A stretch of DNA of 64,000 bases from Gymnorhina tibicen (Eukaryota; Chordata; Aves; Passeriformes; Artamidae). The notes beneath the pieces were generated by a model that had not been told where the DNA came from, made no database searches, and worked only from the letters and a program-made list of their open reading frames with translations. Made by a program: the position numbers and the translations under genes. The stretch spans positions 432,221 through 496,220 of the forward strand of contig VXAZ01008267.1 of assembly GCA_013399875.1 (NCBI GenBank), written 5' to 3'. Positions 22,501 through 33,835 of the stretch are shown one piece after another; position 1 is the stretch's first letter, and each line of letters opens with the position of its first letter.

Positions 22501-25500
22501 TAGATGCTGTGCATGGCTGTCTGTCAGCCTTGACACATGTTTCTCCTTGCAGCTGCCTCCATTGGTTGTCAGTGCTTTCAGGCTTAGTTCCAGTGGCTGT
22601 TCCAAGCATTAAGATTAGGAGTGGAACTACCTGTGTGAACAGAAACGTAAATGCAACTCCTCCAGCAGGTTCAAGAAGACACCCCTTGCTAACAGGCTAG
22701 AACACCTTGTCAGCACTTGCTGGTGTGTTCAGTAACATTCATTTGCTACTACCAGCATGAAAAAATAGGTGCAGGAGATCTGCTTAAAAAAGGAAGAAAA
22801 AAAAAGGGGAAAACAGAAGGTATGTGTAAAGAATGTACCTGAATCCAGGAAAGTAACACCAATGGAAAGGATGGTACAAAGGAAGGTGGTTATGTGTTGG
22901 AATTCAGCAAATTGCTAACAAGTGAAATACATGACAATTATCTGGGATGCAAAGCAAAACACTATAATGAAGAGAAAATTACTATAAATAATTTGCTTCT
23001 TCCCCTCTTTGCCAGGATAAGTAAACATGAACAAATACGCCAATTTGTTCCTGCCATATGTTTTCACAAGTGCATTTCTGTTTGGTATGGAAGAGGGCCT
23101 TTTCCATAGTGTGATCTGATTTTTATACTACTGTATGTGACTTTAACCTAAGATCTGATTACTTCTTGGAAAAGGAAAATTAAGTTACTGAACTGTGTCC
23201 TTTGTGGAAACAGAGAGGACACTGTTCTTGGGTTCTCCAATTGCTCCTGTAAAGGGTTTTGCTAACCCTTTGAGGTCCACACCTTCCCTCTGCCACCTCT
23301 TGGAACTGTCCTGATCTTTGTTCATCCTTTTAAGTGGTGGAAGGGGTCTTTTGGCTCACATGAAAGATTGATCTATGTAGATCTAATGTTTCTGCTAGGC
23401 CTGTTTAGCTCATTGTAATAATAAACCACAAACGGGGTCCAAAAAAAGTGCCTTGCATTTCAATTTGTTTTCTTTTATCATAACTTAAGAGATCAGAATG
23501 TAAGATGAAACACAAATCTGCTTTTGTTGGCCTGTATCCTGGGTGTATTATGACAAGTGAATTATTGCAGGCTTTGTAGGAATATATTATGGCCCTGAGA
23601 GTCTGTAGAGGTCTGGGGGAAGAAAGAGATGTAGCTATTTATTCTATGAGTCGTGTCGGGACACTCTGCTCGTGGCGTACAGTGTCTTCTGAGGGGAAGT
23701 GCAGGGACCTCAGTGACATATGAGCTCCTTCCTGGCCTCATGCTGCTGGCTTGAAATATTAGATTGCTGGAAAAGAAAGCTGTCGGACAAGTCCTGGTGT
23801 CACCGGCATCTGCTGCTCTGCACTGGGTGACGGTCGCCTCTCAAAGCAATGTCTGCTGAATGCACACATCCCAGTCACTGGGCTGATGGGGGCCTGGGAG
23901 AAGGAACCTGCATGCACAAGTCCTGGCTTGCATGTGCAGGGAAGCCTGGGGGTTTGGGTGCAAGGATAACAGGAGCCCACGGCAGGGAGAGGTACAGCTA
24001 CCCTGCCACTGTAACACCGCTTGTTTTGTTGTGATTTTAGGTGGGATGGCAGGCCTGTTACCCATGCTGCTTATTATTTCCCACAGTAAAACTCTGGCTT
24101 TTGTGTACCACAACATGTAGGAGAATTTTCCATGCCTTGGGCAGGTTTTTGTTTCTGAAAACATCAGTCAAAGCAGTTCTGCTGTTTGTGAGAACAAAGG
24201 CAAAGGGTAAACAATGCACTGGTTTCCAAATCTAAAAAAGGTTAAGTAACCTTTTCCTTAGGAAGTTCAAATGCCTTGGAGCTTTGCAGTAGAGGCTCTT
24301 GGTTTGGCACTAGAGCTGCATTTCTGTCAGGGATGTGTTTTTCGATCCTTTAGGGAAAACCCAGTCATGCTTTGCCAAGTCATAAACAGTTGACAAATTG
24401 CAATTTATTCATACTCAGAAGAACTTAGCAATGAAAATCTTTGTGGTGTGTTGGAACATCTACAGCTTCCTGTGCTGGACAGACCTGGCATTGCACGCTT
24501 CGGGCTCAGGCTTCAGGGATGCTGCCGGAAGGATTTTGTGATGCCCATTTCTCACTGCTTGGTCTGTATACGGTCAAGAGGGGTTGGACACCTGTTTTTC
24601 TTGTGAGTCCTTTGCACCCAGGCAGGCTGGAAGAAGAGCAAGATATAGACAGAGAGACTGAAATCAGGTGGGGAGGCTGACTTGCCACGATGTAGGGTCA
24701 GAAAGGGACTAACTGGACATGGTGATTAGAATGAAATGCTGGAGAAGGGAGGATGCTGAGGAGGTACTGGATCTTGAAGTCAGGTGCAAGGGTGTGTGTC
24801 TGTGGGAGATGTCTATTTGTACTACCATGCAGGTACATTTTTTTCAGGAGAGCAAATTGTGCTAATTTATATTCCTTCCAGAAGTTCATGTTCCTGTTTG
24901 ATGTCAGCTTGAAAAGCAATATCTAGATGATACTCTATTGTTGTTTTTGTTATTTATTATTTTTATTCTCCTATTACTGGTAGTCCATAAGTATTCCTGA
25001 AGGTACAGTAATCAAGGGTTTTTATTGCTGTTTCTATCATTGACATGCATGTGACTTATATGACAGACATAACATCCTCTTTCTTGTTTAGGTCCCTTTT
25101 GGAAATGTGAGATTACATTCATACATTACTTACTTAGCATATAATTAACTACTGATAATAATCATATTCACTGCTGCAAGATCATCACCAAAGAGCAAGG
25201 TTAAGTAGAGTGTATAGGATCTGTATGTGTATTGTTTACACAGGCACACATTGCAAGAGGGAGAATGGACAAGACACTGCACATGCTTTGCAAATACTTT
25301 TGTGAATTTATAGCAACATGGATTCTCCTCCCACCCCCGCATTTACTCAGGACACCTGCACACTGCTGTGTTTATTTTGTGTAGGCACTAAAAGCTCAAA
25401 CTCATTGCTCAGTGTTGCATTTCACAGGGCTGTTCTAGCAATGCCTAGACCTTGGTCTTTGGAAAGACACCTTCAGACTTTTCCGTTCTGCGTTGCTATC

Positions 25501-27902
25501 CTGCGCATCTTATATCTCTTAATGTCTGTTTGTCAGCCTGCTCTTGGCTACTAGAAACCCACACTCCCAGCTCTGGGCAATGCTCTGCTGGCTTGGCAAG
25601 GCTTCCCCCAGGGCCAAGGGGGCCCTGTGGGAGAAGCATTGGCTGGCTGCTGGGGAGCAGGAGCAGACCAGGCGGGAAGTGCTGACATCAGCGGCACCGA
25701 GGGAAGCTGTCTGTGGGCAAACTGAACTGGCACGTTGCTTACAAGTCTGTGGGGCCATGTTCAGTCAAAACAGAGCCTCTGCCAGACTGCTAATTGTAGC
25801 TCTATTTTCTTGCCTCCTGCCTTCACAGGTTAGGAATGGAAGTTACTCGCTTTGCAGAGCGCCCTGCCTTCCTGTAGCTCTGGGGGGACTCTAATCCGCT
25901 ACCACTTCCTGTGGTGCATGGCTAGCTGTCTGACAGTTTTCAGCATCACTTTTAAAGGCATTTCTCTTTCTTCCAAATAATTCCCTTACCTTGGCCTGAC
26001 ATATGGTTTTGCTTTAAGAGCAAAATGGTTTCCATAGGCAGCTGGTGAGGTCCCTGAACGCATGTTCCTCCAAAACACAAAACCCTAGAAGACATCAATT
26101 CGCAGTAGAAAGGTTACTTACATACAGCTGCAGAGCACTGCTTAAAAGTTTTTGGAAAATAATATTGTAGTCAGCTGACATCATTTAGTCACTTTGATTA
26201 GTTTCTTGTGTCGGATTACTGAATGACCTGAATAAAGACAAATGAGGTTCCTTCGAAGATCACATCTATATGCACTTAAGTAACAACTAGAAAATAAATC
26301 ATCATTTGTTTCAGAGCTTTAACCAGGGAAAATGGCCCCAGGATATAACCAGATTAGCTGAGCAGTATTTAAAACAAATGTAATTACAAAATACATGTAT
26401 TGTAGCCAAAAGTATTGTTTGAAATTAAGATTCCTCTATGCTTTCCAGTCTTGAGTAACACAGGGACAATGTTCTTTCTGAAACGGAAATAAGGGAATTA
26501 AAGAGACAAAGGCTAGCTTAGGAAACAAAACCACTTCCATTCACCTACAAGTTTTCTCTTTTTTGAATGTGTGTGGAAGAATGGGCAGGGTGTAAAATCA
26601 GAAGAAAAGAAAGAATTTCTTCCTGAGAACAGGCACCAGATTTGGGTAGACTGATCCAATTTTTGGGTCTGTAGACAGAAACTTTGTTCTTTAGGAGCAC
26701 TGTGGCTTCCTCTTGCACCCTGCCTGGCTGTAGAGTCCATTAGCCCCATAGCACATGTTGTGCTTTGCCAGATATGGTGCTGAGCTTCAGCGGTAGAGGA
26801 TGGAGGGGCAACACCAGCCCTGCTCTGGTACTTGGCATGGGACATCTTGGGAGCATGCTGTGGGCTCCTGTCTGTAAGGGAATATCTGACCCAGCTATTT
26901 TAAAAACCTCTGGTTTTGGTTCTTCCCCTGCATTAAATAGAGCTGTTCATGACAGTCTATTCACATGCTGTGTCTTTCCAGTCCCAATTGTATTTTTAAG
27001 TGACTGCTTGGGCCAGCCAGCACTGTTTCTTTTCAAGTGTAGGACTTCTGGTTTTCCTGTTCAGTTTCTTGTGGTCTTTAATGTTTGCACTCACGGTATA
27101 GAGCTGAGTTCCTAACTAGAGTCATAAAAAACAGGAAGGAAAAAAGTGTTCCCTGGATTTCAGTCCTCTCAGAGAGCACCCCAAAGGACAGGAGGTCACT
27201 CTAGGGATGTGAACTCTTCCTGCCTGCAGGTTGGATGTAAGTTGTAATAACCTAAATTCCACATTGGCAAAGCAGGTCAGACCAAAAAATTACAGCCACA
27301 GTGCTTGAAAGAAGGCTTCATGGCAGCATGATTTGCTCCTTTCTTTTCTCCTGCACACTCTGGTGCTGGAGAATGAGGGAAGTACGTTGCTGTGCTTTCA
27401 CGGTGGGTCGCAGTCAGTACTGCAGCAACTGCTTTGGGCCATCAGGAAATGGAGGACATCCATGCATGACTTCCTCACTTCTTACTTCTTTTCCTCTTTT
27501 CTGTGCTACTCTGAATGGAATCAGAAGTCATTAATAAGTTAGTGTGTTTGAATTTCTGTCCCAGTCTCTCCAGGGTGTTCTCAGCTTGACAAGCAACAGC
27601 AAAGCTGTGCCTACTTTTTTTTAATAATGGGCTTTTCCATCTACTTTTTTTCTTTCAGGTTGCTGCTGGTGGGAAGACTGAGAGCAGCCCTAGCTCAGAT
27701 CAGAACTGCACTGGGAGGATATTTTCAGACTGTGACAGAAACTGTAACCTAGAGGTCTTACATACTCAACCATGAGAGCTCATAAATGCTGGTTCATACC
27801 ATTGGGATGATACCTTATGCTTGAAATCAGAGGGTTTGCTCAAGAGGCTGTGCCCATTGATAGAAACAAGTGGTTAGGAGTGTCTATAAAGGTGTCATTA
27901 CC

Positions 27903-27923
27903 TTTTTTTTTTTTTTTTTTTTT
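27903..27923. repeat. Homopolymer T21
   Basis: An uninterrupted run of 21 T on the plus strand. It could be the remnant of a retroposed poly(A) tail on the minus strand, but no retrotransposed body is recognisable beside it. Confidence 0.95.
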
Positions 27924-29559
27924 AATTATGCTATGGCTGATTTGGATTTAAAAAGAAGCAATGAGAAAGCAGGGTAGTATTTTTCTTAGCCTTCCACTAC
28001 TGAGATTTATTTTCTTTGAAGCATTCATTTGAAATAAACAGAATGTGGTTTTATCAGAAGATAATTTAGGAGTATTAGTAAAGATTTGCTTGGTATTTTG
28101 ATATTAGCAGTTTGGTATTAAATTGCATGAGGTAATTTTATTTTTAATGCCAAAGGTTCATGTATTTATCTTCATCATGTCTACAAGCTGGATAGTAATT
28201 ATTGCTATGGGCACAAGCAACATGTCAACAGCCCGATGATCCATTTCAGAAAAACAGATTTTCTGCCCTTATTTTAACAAGAATATGGATCTGCTCAGCT
28301 CCTTCTATTAAACAGAAGCCAAAGTTGTGGAGGAAATAGCTAGCAGTTTAGTATTTTAAAATATTAGATTATGCTAATCCAATGTCAGTTTATCTTAAAA
28401 TAGGAGTAAATCACAATATATCTTTTTGACAAAATGGCAGATCCTGATTAATTCTAGAGTAATGTTTCTCCTCAGTGGTATCAAACCTGGGTTCCTTAAG
28501 TCTCTCGTTGAAAACACTGAGATACATAAAGAAAAATAACACGTAAAATGCACCACAGTTTCTCAAAATGAAAATCTCTAAAGAATGGCTCAAAGGCTTT
28601 TCAAACCTCTGTAAGGAAAAACCACCAGGCTCTCTGGACTGAATACTTGTGTTTTAAACTTATAAACGGGATTGCAAGGTGATAAAATCTGCAGGGTGAA
28701 TTTTAGACAGGAAGCTGAAATTCTTGCATCTGAAGTGCTAAAATGTGACGACCGTTGTATTTTTAAAACAGGTGTGAAAAATCACAGCTATCTGCTTTCA
28801 ATAAAGACAGAGCAGGAAATCCACAATAAAGCAATAAACCCATAAACCTTAAAATATGCATATGCAGCAGGTGCTGATATGTACAACAATATTTGAATGT
28901 AATAAAATGTCTGACTATTGTCCAAAAAGAACTGCAGCCAAGATACGGCATTTGGCTATATTCTGCCCTTGACTAGAATTAGTTCAGCTATCCAAAGCTA
29001 GCATGTGTTAGATAAAGAGAGGAAATTTCTTTAGGAAAGACAATGGAAAGTGTGTTCTGGTTCAAGTCACTTGCTTTACTCTGTTGAGAGGTCTCTATTG
29101 TTTTGGGGGTTTTTAGCTCTTTTTTTCCTAATGGATGATTCATCTGAAATGTGAATTTTTCACCCTTTCATTTCCAAAATTTTTGTGACTGTGACTAGCT
29201 CCCAAAGGTGCTAGTGGGATAAGGACTGTATGCATCTCAGCCACCATACAGAGCAATGGAAGCAAACAGGCTTTAGTTTCCTTGTCTGTGTGAGCTCTTT
29301 CTGCCCTGCTCCTCTTTAGAGCTTGTCTGCTTTGCTGGCATCAACAGCATTTGAGAACAGAGCTTGGCATGTCTTCTGGCCTCCTTTTCTGGGACAGAGA
29401 ATGAGTGGTGGGAGCACACAGAGAAGATCCACCCAGTGAGCATCCAGGTCAGTGACCATCCAGCTACTGAGAGCTGGACTTGGAGGGATGAAGATCTGAA
29501 CCCTCCTTGTTTCTCTCTCTGAATTTGGATTAGTATGTAGCTGAAGGGAATATTTTAGG

Positions 29560-29617
29560 TATGGACACTGAGTAACACCCACAGGAAATGTATTACTTAT
29601 GGACACTGAGTAACACC
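29560..29617. repeat. Direct repeat of a 20-bp unit, 38-bp period
   Basis: The 20-bp sequence tatggacactgagtaacacc occurs identically at 29560-29579 and 29598-29617, separated by 18 bp. It is a local duplication with no evident function. Confidence 0.92.
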
Positions 29618-31453
29618 AAAAGAAGACTGGAAAAGTAGTCTCTTGCTAGCCAAGCTGATTAATCACCACATAAACACCATTAAGAGTGTGACTGCAATCT
29701 TCAAATTGTCCTTGGTACTCTTTCTTCATGGCACTGCTCACTGTAAAACAAGTTCTTTGCCCACACCCAAATTTTCTGGTCTGCCTGTGAAAATCTGTGA
29801 AAATGTTTTTGGTTTTAGAAATATTGCTGGTGTCAACCAGATGTTCTCTAGCAGATATCTGATTTAGACTGCTCAGTTTCTCAGATTTATCAGCTGGTGC
29901 AATGTTCAGGTGAATAGCAGCCCAGGATTAGATCAAATGTTGGTGCAATGTGCAGCTCTTCACATGGGGTGGGAGCAGTTGCAAAGCTTTTGTTCGTAGA
30001 TTTATATGGATTTACTGTATATTTCCTTTTAGAAAACCTCAGTTATATTTTAGGCTGTGGAATCATCTAGATCCCCTTGACACAGCGATGTGTCCAATCC
30101 TTTTCTGTGTAACTCTCTATTCTGCACTCCTAGGCTTGGCTTCTGGGCTGTAGCATGGGGGGATACCATCACCTCAAGTATAACCAGACACCATATAACA
30201 ATCAGACTTTTCTAGTCCCTTGGTCTTGGGTGAAGCAACAACCTACTCATGATCACCTGTGTAATTCCAGATGGAGGCAGTGCCAAAATGTTCACACGAG
30301 TACTTCCCTATGTGTCCCACCTGCACGTGAGACTCCTCCACCCCATTTGTCTTCCTATACCCGCACCCTTCGTTTCCCTTGACCCTGAATAAAACAGGCT
30401 TTCAGAACCCTTTACACTGAATTGTTTCAGTGGCATGTGGATAAAGCAGTTTATGCAGATGCAGCTATAATAGCTCTTATGCCTTCTCACAGTTTTTGGT
30501 GGGATGCCACGCTCGTCTGAGCACTAGTACTGTGATAAAACAGCATCTACACTGGAAATTTTTGCCAGCCTAATTATGCAAGGCAACAGGACCTCTCTGG
30601 TGCGTGCTATAAATAAGACCCATATTATAAACAGATTGAGAACCACCACAGACTTCTCCCCTCCCATGGATTTGTTCATTGTTTCTCCATTACAATTGCC
30701 AAACCACTGACTGTAAAACTTCCTTCAGGCCCTGCTTTATTTTCATGGTGGGCCCCACAGCCTTATCAACGTGTGATATGCACAGTGGAAGTCACTACTG
30801 CTTTTTTTGCCATTCCCTTCTCTTTTGCTACTGAAATCCAACAGCGTTCCCCTCTGTACAGGACCAGATCTGTGTTTTTCTTCCAATCAGAAAAGCAAAG
30901 ATTTTTAATGAGAAAAATCTGTGTGAGAAGGGAAGGGATGTGACACCTTATTAAGAAAAGAGCTTGAGCTGAGGACGAAAGTCTCAAATTTCCATTATTG
31001 CTTAAGTACATCCCAAACTCTTGGCACTAGCTTTGTCGGCAGTGAAACCACTCATTATATCGGATTCCTCTCCAAAGGCTGCAACAAATTTGTTTTCTTT
31101 TTCCTTTAAAATGTTAACGTAACTGATGCTTTATTTTACAAGAGTTAGAGTGGCATTGCTCTTTTGGAGGAACAAGCTGGGAAATGCAATGGTGTGAAGC
31201 AACAGTCAATGCCTCTGCTGTGGGGGGGGTTTGGATAGGGGGTGTGCTGCACATCTGGTCTGCAGCTCCTCTCTGGGAACAGTTCTTACACACTTTTTAC
31301 ACTTGGCCTGTGTGGACTTTGAAGCTCATTTGACATTCACATTTGAAAGGCAATACTGATGAAAAGGGCAGGGCACATTTTAAATTAAAAAAAAAAAAAC
31401 AAAACAAAAAACAGAAGGGAGGTTTTTTTCCTAATTTTTTTACATTGTGAAAG

Positions 31454-31522
31454 AAATGTATGTTGGCTGACCAGTTTGAAATACACGCTTTAGGAAAGCT
31501 GATGCAGTACAAATCAGTGAAG
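31454..31522 (+). other. Candidate 69-bp exon (unverified)
   Basis: A pyrimidine-rich tract (ttttttcctaattttttta) precedes an AAG acceptor ending at 31453, and a moderate donor AAG|gtaata begins at 31523. The interval is 23 codons with no stop, entering and leaving on codon boundaries, and includes ADQFEIHALGKLMQYKSV. The tract ends 10 bases before the acceptor, which is acceptable but not ideal. No protein is recognised. Confidence 0.17.
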
Positions 31523-31937
31523 GTAATAGCAGAAGATCATACTCATGGCTTTCCAAAATCAGCAAGGACGGGTGATACATTGTCAGAAAACACATCTATG
31601 ATGTTCACATCCCATTTTCCATATTTTCTTCCTTTGTCTTCTATCATTTCTGGCGTTCTAGTTTTGACACCTCTTTAATTTCTTCCCACAAACATCTGCT
31701 GCTTTCTATGCTGTTTTTGTAGTGAATTTCCTACATGTATAGTTCTCATAAAATGAAGGTTTACTCTTTGAAACTGAGGGAAGCCTGCTCATATATGCCA
31801 AAGTGGAATGTCCTCACTTCAGTGGATATTGGGAAAGTCTTTAAAGTTCCTGGTCTGTAATGTTACAGACTGGCAAACCTACACTCATCTAAATAACACC
31901 AGTGAGGCTGCAAGATTCTAATTTTACATATAAGCTT

Positions 31938-32100
31938 TATTTTTTTCTCTCTGTTTTTTTTTGGTTTTGGGGTTTTTTTTTATTTTGGAGGGGGCGAGTG
32001 TGGAGTGGTTTTCTTTTTTTTCTTTTTTTTTTCATTACTATTTTTTGGTTTGGTTTGGTTTTTTGTTTTGGAGTTTTTTTGCCTGGGAAGAGAGATTTTT
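31938..32100. repeat. Low-complexity T/G-rich tract
   Basis: About 160 bp dominated by T runs interrupted by G on the plus strand, with gggg and ggaggggg islands and ggtttggtttggtt units near 32050. There is very little C or A. It is simple sequence that inflates open frames on the plus strand. Confidence 0.9.
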
Positions 32101-32160
32101 AAAAAAAGAAGTAGATTGGATGAGCAAGTTTGGGGGAAATGAATTGCACAAAGTGCTGCT

Positions 32161-32218
32161 CTATTCCTCTCTCAAAAAGGAGGGAAACCTATTCCTTTCT
32201 CTCAAAGAAGAGGGACAC
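32161..32218. repeat. Imperfect tandem duplication, about 29 bp
   Basis: Two adjacent copies, beginning ctattcctctctcaaaaagg at 32161 and ctattcctttctctcaaaga at 32189, share the order pyrimidine block, caaa, purine block, gggA. They differ by a few substitutions and a small insertion. Confidence 0.85.
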
Positions 32219-33245
32219 AGACAAAATTCTAGGTGTTACAAGTATGCATGGTTATTGAGAAGCTGAATTTAAAAGCAAATACTGGATTTTCACTATTAGC
32301 TTCACCGTCAGCCTTTATTCACTGCAGCAAGTCCTATTCACCAAATAATCCTTCTGGCCTTGCTGACTGCTCACTCTGGGCAGAGGCTGTTTTCTCTAGA
32401 GCCACTGAATTACTAGCATTTGTTTTACAAAGTATATAAGAACTGCTGAGTTCACACATGGTATTATTTTAAGAGGACAGCACCTTTTCATGCAGTTAAT
32501 TTTGCCCATACATGTGGTGGGGCATTGCATCAATGACTGCATAATGGAATTCTGAGGATGGTTTCTGGCTTCTGACACTTTGAAGCTTCTTGGTCTCTCC
32601 CGAGAAATAATTCACCCTGGTGGCCCATCTTAGGTAAAAAGGAGGAAAGAATCTGCAGTACAAGTGCAGCTTTTTTTGCTCCCTATACTATTCTTAGTAT
32701 TTCTAGTGGTCTCTTTGGCATCTTTCCCCATGAACACTTGTGCTGAATACTGAGAGGATGAAAACAAGCTCTGAGTTTTTTCTGCTGGTTTAATTTTTCT
32801 CAAAATTCCTCTCTCCATCCCATTTGCCTTGTTCAGCTTCCCATGTCAAGTCCAGTTCTTTCTCCTCTCCTACACATGGAAGCTATAGTTGCAGCTGGTT
32901 TATTCTTTCTCTGGGATGTGCATGTAGGTGAGTGTGTGGCATGTTTCCTTTCAAGCCCACCTTCACTCTTTAAAAGATAGATATTTGGTCTCCTCCTTCT
33001 TATCAGCAGCCATCCTTCCAAAACTTCATTCTTCCCATCCTAGTACAGGAATGGTGAATCAGGCTTTACAGATAGAAAGCCATTTGAATCCCACTTCACA
33101 TGCCTCTGCTTGACCTTTGGCTTTGAATGTCATGTGGTGGCCACCAATGCCCTTTGCCTGGTGTGGCACTCTCCTGGCCAGCCCTTGCTCCTTTGTGACT
33201 CTGCTTCTGTAAAGTTCAGTTCTGTCTCCTTCTCAGGTTGTCCAT
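32219..33245. other. Unique non-coding sequence
   Basis: No gene or repeat recognised. Moderately AT-rich, with short open frames only. Confidence 0.6.
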
Positions 33246-33835
33246 TTGTATTGGATTTGCATGGCAAAGTCTTGATAGCAGTGGGGTACAGGGGTAGCTT
33301 CTCTGGGGAACTGCCAGAAACTTCCTTCATGTCCAACAGAGGCAATGCCTGAGGGCTCCAAGACAGACTTTCCAAGGCCAAGGCTAAGCCCATCAGTGAT
33401 GGTGGTAGCACCTCTGGGATAACGGATGGGGGAAAATGTTATTGTGCAGAAGGAATTGCACTGAGGGAAGCAACTCTGCAGACACCAAGGCCAGTGCAGA
33501 AGGAGGGGCAGAAGGTGCTCCAGGTGCTGGAGCTGAGATTCTCTTGCAGACTGTGGTGTAGACCATGGGGAGGGAGCTGTGTCCCTGCAACCCATAGAGA
33601 TCTGTGGTAGAGATTCATCTGAAGGCCCTGGAGGACTCCTACACCAGAGCAGGTGGATGCCCTGTGTACTGTGACTCTGTGGGAAGCCTGAGCTGGATCA
33701 CCTTTGGTGGCAGGACTTGTGACCCCATGGAGGGCCCACATTGGTGCAGTCTGCTTCTGAAAGACTGCAGTCCATGGGAGGGCCCACGCTGGAGCAGTTC
33801 ATGAAGAACTGTAGCCTGTGGGAAGGACCTACCAC
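33246..33835 (+). mobile_element. Decayed avian LTR-type (ERV-derived) repeat
   Basis: The order of blocks matches a dispersed avian LTR-type repeat that I recall. A ttggatttgcatggcaaagt start lies near 33252. It is followed by a ggggtacaggggtagcttct block near 33282, aaggctaagcccatcagtga near 33380, and ctctgcagacaccaaggcca near 33473. After that comes a run of reiterated units with the theme ccatggGAGGgcccacgctggagcag, seen near 33726 and 33773, with weaker copies upstream. The element has no open coding region. Boundaries are approximate and I cannot name the exact family. The alternative is another avian dispersed repeat sharing this module. Confidence 0.65.

Larger units (their letters stand above)
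16553..31453. other. Long unique AT-rich non-coding sequence
   Basis: Nearly 15 kb without a recognisable gene or dispersed repeat family. Noted items are a 12-bp palindrome containing a CACGTG E-box at 20556-20567, a T21 run at 27903-27923, a direct repeat at 29560-29617 and a G8 run at 31222-31229. Short open frames occur in all six frames with no family resemblance. A somewhat GC-richer stretch with several overlapping open frames lies at 25540-25900. Confidence 0.6.

Noticed and set aside
25544..25894. 116-codon plus-strand frame in a GC-richer patch
   Set aside because: At least four frames on both strands are open here, pointing to composition and not coding.
27659..28040. Strong acceptor followed by 38 open codons and AATAAA at 28033-28038, resembling a terminal exon
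   Set aside because: Two frames are open after the acceptor, no upstream exon is tied to it in phase, and AATAAA is frequent in AT-rich DNA.
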